From Streptomyces griseoruber (GTDB taxonomy: Bacteria > Actinomycetota > Actinomycetes > Streptomycetales > Streptomycetaceae), in the NCBI RefSeq assembly GCF_001514205.1, contig NZ_KQ948763.1, positions 248,001-312,000 of the forward strand: DNA of 64,000 bases. Reading direction: 5' to 3'. Within the stretch, counting starts at the first letter, position 1; the number at the start of each line of letters is the position of its first letter. The notes below the pieces were generated by a model that was given only the letters and a program-made list of their open reading frames with translations, made no database searches and was not told where the DNA came from. Of this stretch, positions 16,576 to 25,529 are shown in pieces. A program made the position numbers and the translations under genes.

Positions 16576-17358
16576 GTGTCCGCTACGCCCGTGCTGGCGT
16601 TGCGCGGAGTCTCCAAGCGATTCGGTGCGGTCCAGGCCCTCACCGATGTCGATCTGGAGGTCCACGCCGGAGAAGTGGTCGCCCTGGTGGGCGACAACGG
16701 CGCAGGAAAGTCGACCCTGGTCAAGACGATCGCGGGTGTTCACCCCATCGATGAGGGCGTCATCGAGTGGGAGGGCAAGCCGGTCAGCATCACCAAGCCG
16801 CACGACGCCCAGGGTCTCGGCGTCGCGACGGTCTACCAGGACCTCGCGCTCTGCGACAACCTCGACGTCGTGGGCAACCTCTACCTCGGCCGCGAGCTGC
16901 TGCACCGGGGCGTCATCGACGAGGTGACGATGGAGAAGAACGCCCGCGAACTGCTGTCCACGCTCTCCATCCGGATCCCGAGCGTGCGCATCCCGATCGC
17001 GAGCCTCTCCGGCGGTCAGCGCCAGGTCGTCGCCATCGCCCGCGCCCTGATCGGCGAGCCCAAGGTCGTCATCCTCGACGAGCCCACCGCCGCCCTCGGC
17101 GTCGAGCAGACCGCGCAGGTCCTCGACCTGGTCGAGCGGCTGCGCGAGCGCAACCTCGGCGTCATCCTGATCAGCCACAACATGGCCGACGTCAAGGCGG
17201 TCGCCGACACCGTCGCCGTCCTGCGCCTGGGCAAGAACAACGGCTCCTTCCCCGTGAAGGACACCAGCCACGAAGAGATCATCGCCGCGATCACGGGTGC
17301 CACGGACAACGCCGTGACCCGTCGCGCGGAGCGGCGCACCGCGGAGGCGGCACAGTGA
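16576..17358 (+). CDS. xylG: Xylose ABC importer ATP-binding protein
   Basis: This 260-residue ATPase has Walker A G-D-N-G-A-G-K-S-T, signature L-S-G-G-Q and Walker B V-V-I-L-D-E-P. It carries one ATPase domain, whereas E. coli XylG has two fused domains (about 510 residues), so it must work as a dimer. GTG is chosen because AAGGAG lies nine bases upstream; an ATG three codons earlier directly abuts that site. The 279-base gap after xylF contains a stem but no gene. Its stop overlaps the xylH start (GTGA). Confidence 0.9.
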   Translation: MSATPVLALRGVSKRFGAVQALTDVDLEVHAGEVVALVGDNGAGKSTLVKTIAGVHPIDEGVIEWEGKPVSITKPHDAQGLGVATVYQDLALCDNLDVVGNLYLGRELLHRGVIDEVTMEKNARELLSTLSIRIPSVRIPIASLSGGQRQVVAIARALIGEPKVVILDEPTAALGVEQTAQVLDLVERLRERNLGVILISHNMADVKAVADTVAVLRLGKNNGSFPVKDTSHEEIIAAITGATDNAVTRRAERRTAEAAQ

Positions 17359-18728
17359 GCGACACGTCGAAGACCGTGAAGAGCGACTCCCCGGAGCCGG
17401 AGAAGGCCGGTACGGCCACCAAGCTCGGCAAGACCGAGGGTGTCGACGAGACGCAGGACACCGTCGCGCCCGCCGACGACCCCACGGCCGCGCCGGTCGC
17501 CGTCGTCGACCCGCGGCTGCTGGTCCGTGAAGAGGGCCTCAAGGGCTACCTCACCGAGTTCAAGCGCAAGGTCAAGGGCGGCGAGCTCGGCTCGCTGCCG
17601 GTCGTCGTCGGTCTGATCGTCATCTGGACGATCTTCCAGACGCAGAACGACCGCTTCCTCAGCGCCGACAACCTCTCGAACATCAGCTACTTCATGTCGG
17701 CCACCGGCATGCTCGCCATCGGCCTGGTGTTCGTCCTGCTGCTGGGCGAGATCGACCTGTCGGTCGGTTCGGTCAGCGGTCTGTCCTCCACCCTGTTCGC
17801 CGTGTTCGCGGTGAACCACGGAGTGAACCCCTGGCTGTCGCTGGTGCTGGCGGTGATCACCGGTGTCGCCATCGGCTCGCTCCAGGGCTGGTTCTTCGCC
17901 AAGGTCGGCGTGCCGGCGTTCGTCGTCACCCTGGCCGGCTTCCTCGGCTGGAACGGCCTGATGCTGTGGCTGCTGGGCGACAGCGGCACGATCAACATCC
18001 CGTCCGAGTCGGGTCCGGTCCACCTGCTCGGCCAGAGCTCCTTCTTCATGGACCAGGCCATCATCGGCGCCTACCTGCTGGCCGGCCTCGCCGTCGTGCT
18101 GTCCCTCGTCGGCAACCTCAACGAGCAGCGCCGCCGCAAGGCCGCGGGTGTGCCGTTCCGGCCGACCAGCGAGATCCTGCTCCGCGTGGGTGCCCTCGCC
18201 CTGGCGGCCTTCGTCTCCGCCGCCGTCCTGAACGACGCGGCCGGCGTCTCCAACGCCCTGGTGATCTTCCTCGCGGCGCTGGTGATCGTCGACTTCGTGC
18301 TCCGCCGTACCACCTACGGCCGTCAGGTCTTCGCGGTCGGCGGCGGCATCGAGGCCGCGCGCCGTGCCGGTATCAACGTGCCGATGGTCCGGATCAGCGT
18401 GTTCGCCATCTCCGGCGGCTTCGCGGCGATCGGCGGTATGTTCTTCGCCGGCCAGACCGCGAGCGCCACGCTCAGCGCCGGCGGCGGCAACACGCTGATG
18501 CTCGCCATCGCGGCGGCCGTCATCGGTGGCACCAGCCTCTTCGGCGGGCGCGGCAGCGTGTGGTCCGCGCTGCTGGGCATGCTGGTCATCCAGTCCATCC
18601 AGACCGGTCTGGACCTGCTGAACATGAACACCTCGATCCAGTACATGATCACCGGTGGTGTTCTGCTGGGTGCGGTGGTCATCGACTCGGTGTCCCGGAA
18701 GTCGCAGAAGGCGGCAGGGCGCGGTTAA
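17355..18728 (+). CDS. xylH: Xylose ABC importer permease
   Basis: This 457-residue membrane protein belongs to the RbsC/XylH permease family. About 75 hydrophilic residues (Lys/Glu/Asp-rich) precede roughly ten to twelve hydrophobic segments. The V-L-L-L-G-E-I-D-L-S-V-G-S block and the late G-G-T-S-L-F-G-G-R-G motif are family hallmarks. GTG overlaps the xylG stop by four bases. The long charged N-terminal extension is longer than in E. coli XylH. Two stems follow the stop before dxs. Confidence 0.92.
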   Translation: MSDTSKTVKSDSPEPEKAGTATKLGKTEGVDETQDTVAPADDPTAAPVAVVDPRLLVREEGLKGYLTEFKRKVKGGELGSLPVVVGLIVIWTIFQTQNDRFLSADNLSNISYFMSATGMLAIGLVFVLLLGEIDLSVGSVSGLSSTLFAVFAVNHGVNPWLSLVLAVITGVAIGSLQGWFFAKVGVPAFVVTLAGFLGWNGLMLWLLGDSGTINIPSESGPVHLLGQSSFFMDQAIIGAYLLAGLAVVLSLVGNLNEQRRRKAAGVPFRPTSEILLRVGALALAAFVSAAVLNDAAGVSNALVIFLAALVIVDFVLRRTTYGRQVFAVGGGIEAARRAGINVPMVRISVFAISGGFAAIGGMFFAGQTASATLSAGGGNTLMLAIAAAVIGGTSLFGGRGSVWSALLGMLVIQSIQTGLDLLNMNTSIQYMITGGVLLGAVVIDSVSRKSQKAAGRG

Positions 18729-18821
18729 GCGCCTCTCGCCGTACGGGGTGCGGTGGGACCGCGGCCGACTCGCCGCCATGGCGTGTCGCGCGGTTCCCCG
18801 CGCCCCTTTCGGTCGGACCAG

Positions 18822-18850
18822 ATGCCCGGCGCCCACAAGGTGCCGGGCAT
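18822..18850 (+). terminator. Terminator-like hairpin after xylH
   Basis: ATGCCCGGCGCC pairs with GGTGCCGGGCAT (one G-T pair) across a 5-base loop. There is no T-run, as is frequent in Streptomyces. A second short stem (GCGCGG and CCGCGC near 18788-18803, followed by CCCCTTT) lies just before it and is a copy of a widespread Streptomyces intergenic repeat. Confidence 0.65.
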
Positions 18851-18935
18851 AGTCGTGTCATGGGCCGGGTCGCGGAACATTAGACTCGACGAGCCCGGCA
18901 ACAGCTCGAACAGCTTTTAGTGCAAGGAGGCACGG

Positions 18936-20864
18936 GTGCCGCTGCTGACCCGCATCAGGGGACCGCGCGATCTGGACCGGCTCAGCCCGGAGGAGCTGGA
19001 CCAGCTGGCGGAGGAGATCCGGACCTTCCTGGTCGAGGCCGTGTCCAAGACCGGCGGCCACCTCGGCCCCAACCTCGGCGTGGTCGAGCTCACCATCGCG
19101 CTGCACCGGGTCTTCGAGTCCCCCAAGGACAAGATCCTCTGGGACACCGGCCACCAGTCCTACGTCCACAAGCTGCTCACCGGCCGGCAGGACTTCTCCC
19201 GGCTGAAGATGAAGGGCGGCCTGTCCGGCTACCCCTCGCAGGCCGAGTCCGAGCACGACGTCATCGAGAACAGCCACGCCTCCACGGTCCTGGGCTGGGC
19301 CGACGGCATCGCCAAGGGCAACGAGATCCTCGGCCGCGACAGCCATGTCGTGGCGGTCATCGGCGACGGCGCCCTCACCGGCGGCATGGCCTGGGAGGCA
19401 CTCAACAACATCGCCGACGCCAAGGACCGCCCCCTGGTCATCGTCGTCAACGACAACGAGCGCTCCTACGCCCCGACCATCGGCGGCCTCGCCAACCACC
19501 TCGCGACCCTGCGCACCACCGACGGCTACGAGCGGTTCCTGGCCCGCGGCAAGGACCTCCTGGAGCGCACCCCCGTCGTCGGCAAGCCCCTGTTCGACAC
19601 CCTGCACGGCGCCAAGAAGGGCCTGAAGGACTTCATCGCGCCCCAGGGCATGTTCGAGGACCTCGGCCTGAAGTACGTCGGTCCGATCGACGGCCACGAC
19701 CTCGAGGCGCTGGAGTCCGCGCTGGCCAAGGCCAAGCGCTTCGGCGGCCCGGTGATCGTGCACTGCCTCACCGAGAAGGGCCGCGGCTACCAGCCCGCCC
19801 TCCAGGACGAGGCCGACCGCTTCCACGCCGTCGGCAAGATCCACCCCGACACCGGTCTGCCGATCGCCTCCTCCGGCGCCGACTGGACCTCCGTGTTCGG
19901 CGAGGAGATGGTCAGGCTCGGCGAGGAGCGCGAGGACATCGTCGCCATCACCGCGGCCATGCTCCAGCCCGTCGGGCTCGACAAGTTCGCCAAGCGCTTC
20001 CCGGAGCGGGTCTACGACGTCGGCATCGCGGAGCAGCACGGCGCCGTCTCCGCCGCGGGCCTCGCCCACGCCGGGGTGCACCCCGTCTTCGCCGTCTACG
20101 CCACCTTCCTCAACCGCGCCTTCGACCAGGTGCTGATGGACGTGGCCCTGCACAAGTGCGGTGTGACGTTCGTCCTGGACCGGGCGGGTGTCACCGGCAC
20201 CGACGGCGCCTCCCACAACGGCATGTGGGACATGTCGATCCTCCAGGTCGTCCCCGGCCTCCGGCTCGCCGCCCCGCGCGACGCCGACCAGGTCCGCGCC
20301 CAGCTCCGCGAGGCCGTCGCCGTCGACGACGCGCCGACCGTCGTACGGTTCTCCAAGGGCGCCGTCGGCCCCGCCGTCCCCGCCGTGGGACGCGTCGGCG
20401 ACATGGACGTGCTGCGCGAGCCGGGCACCGACACGCCCGACGTGCTGCTCGTCTCCGTGGGCGCCCTCGCCCCGATGTGCCTGGAGATCGCCGGTCTGCT
20501 CGACCGGCAGGGCATTTCCACCACCGTCGTCGACCCGCGCTGGGTCAAACCGGTCGACGAGGCCATGGCCCCGCTCGCCGAGCGGCACCGGGTGGTCGTC
20601 ACCGTCGAGGACAACAGCCGCGTCGGCGGTGTCGGCTCGGCGGTCGCCCAGGCCCTGCGCGACGCGGGCGTCGACGTCCCGCTGCGCGACTTCGGCATCC
20701 CGCCCCGCTTCCTCGACCACGCCTCCCGCGCCGAGGTGATGGCCGAGATCGGGCTGACCGCCCCCGACATCGCCCGCCAGGTCACCGGACTCGTGGCCAA
20801 GCTGGACGGCAGGTACGGCACCCAGGCCGCCGAGGTGGACTCCGTGGAGCCCGCCCGCGACTGA
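18936..20864 (+). CDS. dxs: 1-deoxy-D-xylulose-5-phosphate synthase
   Basis: This 642-residue thiamine-diphosphate enzyme condenses pyruvate and glyceraldehyde-3-phosphate in the first step of the MEP isoprenoid pathway. The thiamine motif G-D-G-A-L-T-G-G ending in L-N-N, the D-T-G-H-Q-S-Y block and [10 protein letters not shown] in the pyrimidine domain are intact. Length is normal. GTG is chosen with AAGGAGG five bases upstream. It lies after xylFGH but behind a terminator-like stem, so it probably has its own promoter; its proximity to xylose genes is not functional. Confidence 0.97.
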   Translation: MPLLTRIRGPRDLDRLSPEELDQLAEEIRTFLVEAVSKTGGHLGPNLGVVELTIALHRVFESPKDKILWDTGHQSYVHKLLTGRQDFSRLKMKGGLSGYPSQAESEHDVIENSHASTVLGWADGIAKGNEILGRDSHVVAVIGDGALTGGMAWEALNNIADAKDRPLVIVVNDNERSYAPTIGGLANHLATLRTTDGYERFLARGKDLLERTPVVGKPLFDTLHGAKKGLKDFIAPQGMFEDLGLKYVGPIDGHDLEALESALAKAKRFGGPVIVHCLTEKGRGYQPALQDEADRFHAVGKIHPDTGLPIASSGADWTSVFGEEMVRLGEEREDIVAITAAMLQPVGLDKFAKRFPERVYDVGIAEQHGAVSAAGLAHAGVHPVFAVYATFLNRAFDQVLMDVALHKCGVTFVLDRAGVTGTDGASHNGMWDMSILQVVPGLRLAAPRDADQVRAQLREAVAVDDAPTVVRFSKGAVGPAVPAVGRVGDMDVLREPGTDTPDVLLVSVGALAPMCLEIAGLLDRQGISTTVVDPRWVKPVDEAMAPLAERHRVVVTVEDNSRVGGVGSAVAQALRDAGVDVPLRDFGIPPRFLDHASRAEVMAEIGLTAPDIARQVTGLVAKLDGRYGTQAAEVDSVEPARD

Positions 20865-20894
20865 CGCCCGCCGACGGCAACCCGACACGCCCGG

Positions 20895-20938
20895 ATGGGC
20901 CGGTTCGACCACTGCGAAGAGTGGTGAAACCGGCCCAT
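20895..20938 (+). terminator. Nested hairpin terminator after dxs
   Basis: The outer stem ATGGGCCGGTT/AACCGGCCCAT has 11 perfect pairs and encloses an inner ACCACT/AGTGGT stem with a 6-base loop. It lies 30 bases after the dxs stop. Confidence 0.75.
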
Positions 20939-20972
20939 TCGCGTTAACCCGCCCGCGCCGGGGCATACGACC

Positions 20973-21058
20973 TAGGGCCTGTCCGGCGGATCATGTCGGA
21001 GGAAGCCGCTGTGCCGAATCGACCCCGCGTCTCCGACAGGATCCGCCGGACAGGCCCC
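20973..21058. repeat. MITE-like long inverted repeat
   Basis: GGGCCTGTCCGGCGGAT (20975-20991) and its reverse complement (21041-21057) are 17-base perfect arms. Inside them a second 7-base pair GTCGGAG/CTCCGAC continues the dyad after a 3-base bulge. The unpaired centre is about 29 bases. A 14-base piece matching the end of this element also occurs at 47481-47494. Similar ends are widespread in Streptomyces genomes from memory. Whether it is mobile or a terminator is unknown. Confidence 0.65.
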
Positions 21059-21105
21059 AGGCCCCTCTCGATCATGTCGAGGACGACACAGCGTGGGAGG
21101 TACCC

Positions 21106-22623
21106 GTGAGCAGCACCCTCTTCCGGACGAAGAGAGTCGAGCAGTCCATCCTCGACACCGAGGAACCAGAGCACGCGCTCAAGAAGTCCTTGTCCGCGCT
21201 GGATCTGACCGTCTTCGGCGTCGGCGTCATCATCGGCACCGGCATCTTCGTCCTGACCGGCACGGTCGCCAAGAACAACGCCGGACCCGCCGTCGCCCTG
21301 GCCTTCGTCGCGGCCGGGGTGGCCTGCGCGCTCGCCGCGCTCTGCTACGCCGAGTTCGCCTCCGCCGTCCCGGTGGCCGGCTCGGCGTACACCTTCTCGT
21401 ACGCCTCCCTCGGTGAACTGCCCGCCTGGATCATCGGCTGGGACCTGGTCCTGGAGTTCGCGCTCGGTACGGCGGTGGTGGCCGTCGGCTGGTCCGGGTA
21501 CATCGCCTCCCTGCTGGACAACGCCGGCTGGCATCTACCGGCGGCGCTCAGCGGACGTGAGGGGGCCAGCGGCTTCGGCTTCGACATCCTCGCCGCCGCC
21601 CTGGTCCTGCTGCTCACCGTGATCCTCGTGATCGGCACCAAACTCTCCGCGCGGCTGACCTCGATCGTCGTCGCCATCAAGGTGACCGTCGTCCTGACCG
21701 TGATCATCGCGGGCTCCTTCTTCATCCACGGCGAGAACTACGACCCGTTCATCCCCAAGGCGCAGGCCGTGGAGGCGGGCAACAACCTCCAGGCGCCGCT
21801 GATCCAGCTGATGTTCGGCTGGGCGCCCTCCGACTTCGGCGTGATGGGCATCTTCACCGCCGCCTCCGTCGTGTTCTTCGCGTTCATCGGCTTCGACGTC
21901 GTCGCGACGGCCGCCGAGGAGACCAAGAACCCGCAGCGCGACATGCCCCGCGGCATCCTCGGCTCCCTGATCATCTGCACCGTCCTGTACGTCGCCGTGT
22001 CGATCGTGGTCACCGGGATGGAGCACTACAGCAAGCTGTCCGTGAGCGCCCCGCTCGCCGACGCCTTCAAGCACACCGGGCACCCCTGGTTCGCGGGCTT
22101 CATCAGCTTCGGCGCCGCCGTCGGCCTGACCACCGTCTGCATGATCCTGCTCCTCGGCCAGACCCGGGTGTTCTTCGCGATGAGCCGCGACGGACTGCTG
22201 CCGCGCTTCTTCTCCCACGTCCACCCGCGCTTCAGGACCCCGCACCGGCCGACCATCCTGCTCGGTGTGCTCATCGCGATCCTGGCCGGCTTCACCAGCC
22301 TCAGCGAGCTGGCCGAACTGGTGAACATCGGCACGCTCTTCGCGTTCGTCGTCGTCGCGATCGGCGTGATCATCCTGCGCCGCACCCGCCCCGACCTGCC
22401 GCGCGCCTTCCGCACCCCCTGGGTGCCGGTCGTCCCGATCCTGTCGGTGTGCGCCTCGCTGTGGCTGATGCTCAACCTGCCCGCCGAGACCTGGCTCCGC
22501 TTCGGCATCTGGATGGTCGTCGGCTTCTTCGTCTACTTCTTCTACGGCCGCTCGCACAGCCGCCTCGGACGCCATGAGGAGACGACGGCCGACGAGGTGC
22601 GCGGAGGAGGAGAGCCTGCCTGA
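21106..22623 (+). CDS. APC-superfamily amino-acid permease
   Basis: This 505-residue protein has about 12 hydrophobic helices and the cationic amino-acid transporter layout. The first helix carries the broken-helix motif G-V-G-V-I-I-G-T-G-I-F, which binds the substrate carboxylate. GTG is chosen with GGGAGG five bases upstream. It is monocistronic: dxs ends 241 bases upstream behind a terminator, and the next gene converges eight bases downstream. The substrate (cationic or branched-chain amino acids) cannot be fixed from sequence alone. Confidence 0.9.
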   Translation: MSSTLFRTKRVEQSILDTEEPEHALKKSLSALDLTVFGVGVIIGTGIFVLTGTVAKNNAGPAVALAFVAAGVACALAALCYAEFASAVPVAGSAYTFSYASLGELPAWIIGWDLVLEFALGTAVVAVGWSGYIASLLDNAGWHLPAALSGREGASGFGFDILAAALVLLLTVILVIGTKLSARLTSIVVAIKVTVVLTVIIAGSFFIHGENYDPFIPKAQAVEAGNNLQAPLIQLMFGWAPSDFGVMGIFTAASVVFFAFIGFDVVATAAEETKNPQRDMPRGILGSLIICTVLYVAVSIVVTGMEHYSKLSVSAPLADAFKHTGHPWFAGFISFGAAVGLTTVCMILLLGQTRVFFAMSRDGLLPRFFSHVHPRFRTPHRPTILLGVLIAILAGFTSLSELAELVNIGTLFAFVVVAIGVIILRRTRPDLPRAFRTPWVPVVPILSVCASLWLMLNLPAETWLRFGIWMVVGFFVYFFYGRSHSRLGRHEETTADEVRGGGEPA

Positions 22624-22630
22624 GCGTCCT

Positions 22631-23029
22631 TCAGGAGGCGTCCGCCGGGCCCCGTACCGCACGAGGGCCCGTCACCTCGGCGCCGAGGTCCGTCACCCGG
22701 CGGCGCAGTGCGCGGTCGGCGGTGACGACCAGGCGGGCGCGGCCGTCGGCCCGGGCGACCAGGCCGACGATGTGGTCGTCCCCGCTGCCGGCCGCCGACT
22801 CCACCCGTACCCCGGCCACCGGCTCCACCCCGCGCGCCGCGCCCTCCACGACGAGCACGATCTCCACGGGCCCGGCATGCCCCGGCAGTCCGTCGGCGGC
22901 CAGCCGGTCCCGCAGCCGCTCCGCGGCGCCCCGCCGATCCCGCCACCAGCCGTCGGGCACCGACCCGACCACGTTCGCGCCGTCGACGATCACGAGGAGG
23001 GCGGGGCTGTCGTCCACGGGGGCGTCCAT
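22631..23029 (-). CDS. NYN/YacP-like PIN-fold protein (putative RNase)
   Basis: This 132-residue protein starts with a buried strand and the V-D-G-A-N-V-V-G motif (about residues 14-22), then R-R-G-A-A-E-R-L and a later G-S-G-D-D-H-I with V-T-A-D-R-A-L-R-R. These acidic positions are the metal-binding pattern of NYN/PIN nucleases. Streptomyces copies are sometimes labelled NTP pyrophosphohydrolase, which the motifs do not support. ATG at 23029 is preferred; an upstream ATG at 23095 would add 22 Pro/Gly-rich residues. It converges on the permease and diverges from the propeller gene. The RNA target is unknown. Confidence 0.7.
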   Translation of the reverse strand: MDAPVDDSPALLVIVDGANVVGSVPDGWWRDRRGAAERLRDRLAADGLPGHAGPVEIVLVVEGAARGVEPVAGVRVESAAGSGDDHIVGLVARADGRARLVVTADRALRRRVTDLGAEVTGPRAVRGPADAS

Positions 23030-23106
23030 GGGACCAGCGTCCCACGGACGCTCCGGCCCCGGGCCCGCCGGGAGTGGCCGGGAAGCCGCCGACATAAAGT
23101 GAACGG

Positions 23107-24123
23107 GTGAACGGCGACTGGCTCATACGCGGCCGCGACGGGCGGCTCAGTGTCTATCTGACGTCCGACGACGCCGTCCTGTGCCGCGCGGAACGCGCAC
23201 CGGGCGGGCCCTGGGACGGCCCGCGCCGGGTCGGCGGCGACCAGAGGGTGCATCCGGTGCTCGCCGTCGGCCACGGCGCCGACGGCTACGCGCATCTGGT
23301 GTCCTGGCGGCCCACCGTGAAGGCCGAGGCGGGCCTGGTGCACTCCGTCCACTACCGGCCGCTGCTCGCCCCGCTGGACTGGGCGCCCGTCGGCCACCCG
23401 GACCGGCGGGGCGCCCGCACCGGGCCGCCGGCCGTCGCGGTGGACGCCGAGGGACGCGCCCATGTCTTCGTCCAGGACAAGGCCACCGGGCTCGGCATGC
23501 TCGTGCAGAAGGAGAAGGGCGGCTGGGAGCCCTGGCGGGACCTCGGGGGCAAGGGCATCGAGGGGCCGCCCGTCGCGGTGGCGGGGGAGTCGGGACGGAT
23601 CGAGGTGTACGCGGCCGTGTCCGGCGGGATCCTGCACTGGCGGCAGGAGGAGGCCGGCGGCCCGCCGCGGCTGGAGGAGGCCCTGGAGGCGCCGGTCCGC
23701 CCCGGCACCCTGCGGGCGCTCGCCACCTCGGCCGAGCACACCACCCTCTTCTACACGGACGGCTCCGGCGAGGTGTGGGCCTGGCGCCCGGGCACCAAGC
23801 CGGCCCCGCTGCTCGCCGCCGCCGGAGCCGGTCCGGTCGCCGCGATCCGCTGCGCACTCGACGGCCATGACTGCACCCTGCTCGCCCAGCGCTCCGCGAG
23901 CGGCCGGGTCGCCTTCGCCGCCTACCCCACCGAACAGGAGTCGGCGGGGGCCTGGTGGGCCGAGTCCGGCCCCCAACTGGCCTCGGACGCCGAGGTGGCG
24001 CTGGCCGTGGACCACGAGGACCGGGTGGTCGCCGCCACCCTGTCCCCCTCGACCGGCCGCCTCCTGCTCAGCCGCCGCAAGGACGAGCCGGTGCTCGCGC
24101 TGACGGCGTGGCAGGAGGTCTGA
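23107..24123 (+). CDS. PLL-like beta-propeller protein (copy 1 of 3)
   Basis: This 338-residue protein has no recognised catalytic domain. It is built of repeated beta-blade units with W-E-P-W-R-D-L-G-G, I-E-V-Y-A and I-L-H-W signatures, resembling tachylectin/PLL-type sugar-binding propellers. The same signatures recur in the protein at 25530-26663 and in the C-terminal half of the protein at 32542-34512. There is no signal peptide. The gene starts with GTG and lies beside an LCP ligase gene transcribed towards it. Glycan binding is inferred from fold resemblance and context, not shown. Confidence 0.7.
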   Translation: MNGDWLIRGRDGRLSVYLTSDDAVLCRAERAPGGPWDGPRRVGGDQRVHPVLAVGHGADGYAHLVSWRPTVKAEAGLVHSVHYRPLLAPLDWAPVGHPDRRGARTGPPAVAVDAEGRAHVFVQDKATGLGMLVQKEKGGWEPWRDLGGKGIEGPPVAVAGESGRIEVYAAVSGGILHWRQEEAGGPPRLEEALEAPVRPGTLRALATSAEHTTLFYTDGSGEVWAWRPGTKPAPLLAAAGAGPVAAIRCALDGHDCTLLAQRSASGRVAFAAYPTEQESAGAWWAESGPQLASDAEVALAVDHEDRVVAATLSPSTGRLLLSRRKDEPVLALTAWQEV

Positions 24124-24154
24124 CCCGCCGTCACCTCCGACGGGGCGTCGGCGG

Positions 24155-25240
24155 TCAGGAACTCCCGCCGGTCGCCGGGGACTTCTTCGCCGACTCCGGG
24201 ATCTCGGAGTCGGTGCGGACCGCCTTCCACAGGGTGGAGGCCTGGGGCTCGGCGGCCACGACCCGGTTCGGGTCGGCCTTGTCGTACGCCACCGGGAGCA
24301 TGATCGTCTCCATGGTGGAGGGGTCGACGCCGTTGAGGCTGCGGCCGAACTCCGACAGCTTGGTGAGCGAGGCGAGGCCCGAGTCGGTGGTGAGGGCCGC
24401 GGTGAGCTGGTCGGCGATCCGGTAGGCCTTGGCGGGGCTGCCCAGCAGGTCCTGTTTCTTGATCTCGCTCAGCAGGGCGAGCATGAACTGCTGCTGGAGC
24501 CCGATGCGGCCCAGGTCGCTGCCGTCGCCGATGCCGTGCCGGGTCCGGACGAACTGGAGGGCCTGCGTCCCGTCCAGCCGGTGGGTGCCCGCGGTCAGGT
24601 CGAGGCCGCTGGAGGTGTCGTGGATGTCCCGGTCGACGGTGACCGTCACCCCGCCGATCGCGTCCACCAGCCCCTTGAAGCCGGCGAAGTCGACCTCGAC
24701 GTAGTGGTCCATGCGGACCCCGGACATCTGCTCCACCGTCTTGACCACACAGGCCGGACCGACCTGCGAGTAGATGGAGTTGAACATCACGCGCCGGGCG
24801 GAGGCCACCGTCGAGCCGTCGGACCTGGCGCACTCGGGGCGGGTCACCAGGGTGTCGCGCGGGATGCTGATGGCGACGGCCTCGGTGCGGCCCTCGGGGA
24901 TGTGCATCACCAGCGCGGTGTCGGAGCGGGCGCCCGCGACCTTGCCGGTGTTCAGCGCGGCGTTCGCCCCGGCGCGGGAGTCCGACCCCAGGATCAGGAT
25001 GTTCTGGCCGGAGGTCGGCAGCTTCTCCGGCCGGTCGTCACCGATCGCCCGGTCGATGTCGATGTCCTTGATGTTGCCGTCGAGGTCCTGGTAGAGCCAG
25101 TACGCGGTGCCGGCGCCGACCACGAGGAGGAGGGTCAGCGTCAGCAGGATCCACCGGCCGGTCCGGCGTCGGCGGCGGGGTGCGTCGCCGCCCGGGGAGC
25201 GGGGCGACGTGCTCGGGCTCTCGACGGCTGGGGTCGTCAT
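24155..25240 (-). CDS. LytR-CpsA-Psr (LCP) family wall-polymer ligase
   Basis: This 361-residue protein has a cytoplasmic Pro/Arg-rich start, one membrane helix (residues 30-50) and an extracellular LCP domain. The domain shows L-G-S-D-S-R-A-G, R-S-D-T-A-L, I-S-I-P-R-D-T and the R-T-R-H/D-L-G-R-I arginine cluster that binds the pyrophosphate of the lipid-linked polymer. LCP enzymes transfer teichoic acids or other glycopolymers to peptidoglycan. The ATG at 25240 is chosen because it leaves only a short cytoplasmic tail; the frame is open further upstream. Its place next to the Stealth locus suggests it attaches that locus's product. Confidence 0.9.
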   Translation of the reverse strand: MTTPAVESPSTSPRSPGGDAPRRRRRTGRWILLTLTLLLVVGAGTAYWLYQDLDGNIKDIDIDRAIGDDRPEKLPTSGQNILILGSDSRAGANAALNTGKVAGARSDTALVMHIPEGRTEAVAISIPRDTLVTRPECARSDGSTVASARRVMFNSIYSQVGPACVVKTVEQMSGVRMDHYVEVDFAGFKGLVDAIGGVTVTVDRDIHDTSSGLDLTAGTHRLDGTQALQFVRTRHGIGDGSDLGRIGLQQQFMLALLSEIKKQDLLGSPAKAYRIADQLTAALTTDSGLASLTKLSEFGRSLNGVDPSTMETIMLPVAYDKADPNRVVAAEPQASTLWKAVRTDSEIPESAKKSPATGGSS

Positions 25241-25529
25241 ACGGGTCGGTGTCCTCGTCTTTCTCGGATCCGGGCAGGCGTGCACCCGGGCGTTCGGAAG
25301 ACCGGCGACCCCCGTCGGCCGTTGTACGACAGTGATCCACATCACGTGAAAGCCCTGGTGGGCGGGGTAGGTGAGGGCGGTCTCCCGGCCGGTCTCCCCG
25401 CCGCCCGCCCCGCCGGTCTCTCCGCCGGGCCGTCCGCCCGTGGCTCGGAGCAGTGTAGAGACCATGCATATGATGTGAGAATTCCAGCCACCCGACGTCA
25501 CGGGTCGGCCATGTCGTCAGGAGGCCGTG
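25241..25529. promoter_or_regulatory. Divergent promoter region of LCP and propeller genes
   Basis: The 289 bases contain no gene with coding bias. GTGATCCACATCAC (25332-25345) is a near match to the Streptomyces Crp motif GTG-N6-GNCAC (one mismatch, the internal G) and has 5-base symmetric arms. It lies 92 bases upstream of the LCP start and 185 bases upstream of the propeller start. Confidence 0.45.

Noticed and set aside
18729..18935. dxs as part of the xylFGH operon
   Set aside because: A 12-pair terminator-like stem and a 207-base gap separate them, and the dxs product has no role in xylose use despite the name.
22631..23029. NTP pyrophosphohydrolase label for the NYN protein
   Set aside because: No MazG or Nudix motif is seen; the V-D-G-A-N and D-D-H motifs fit the NYN/PIN fold.
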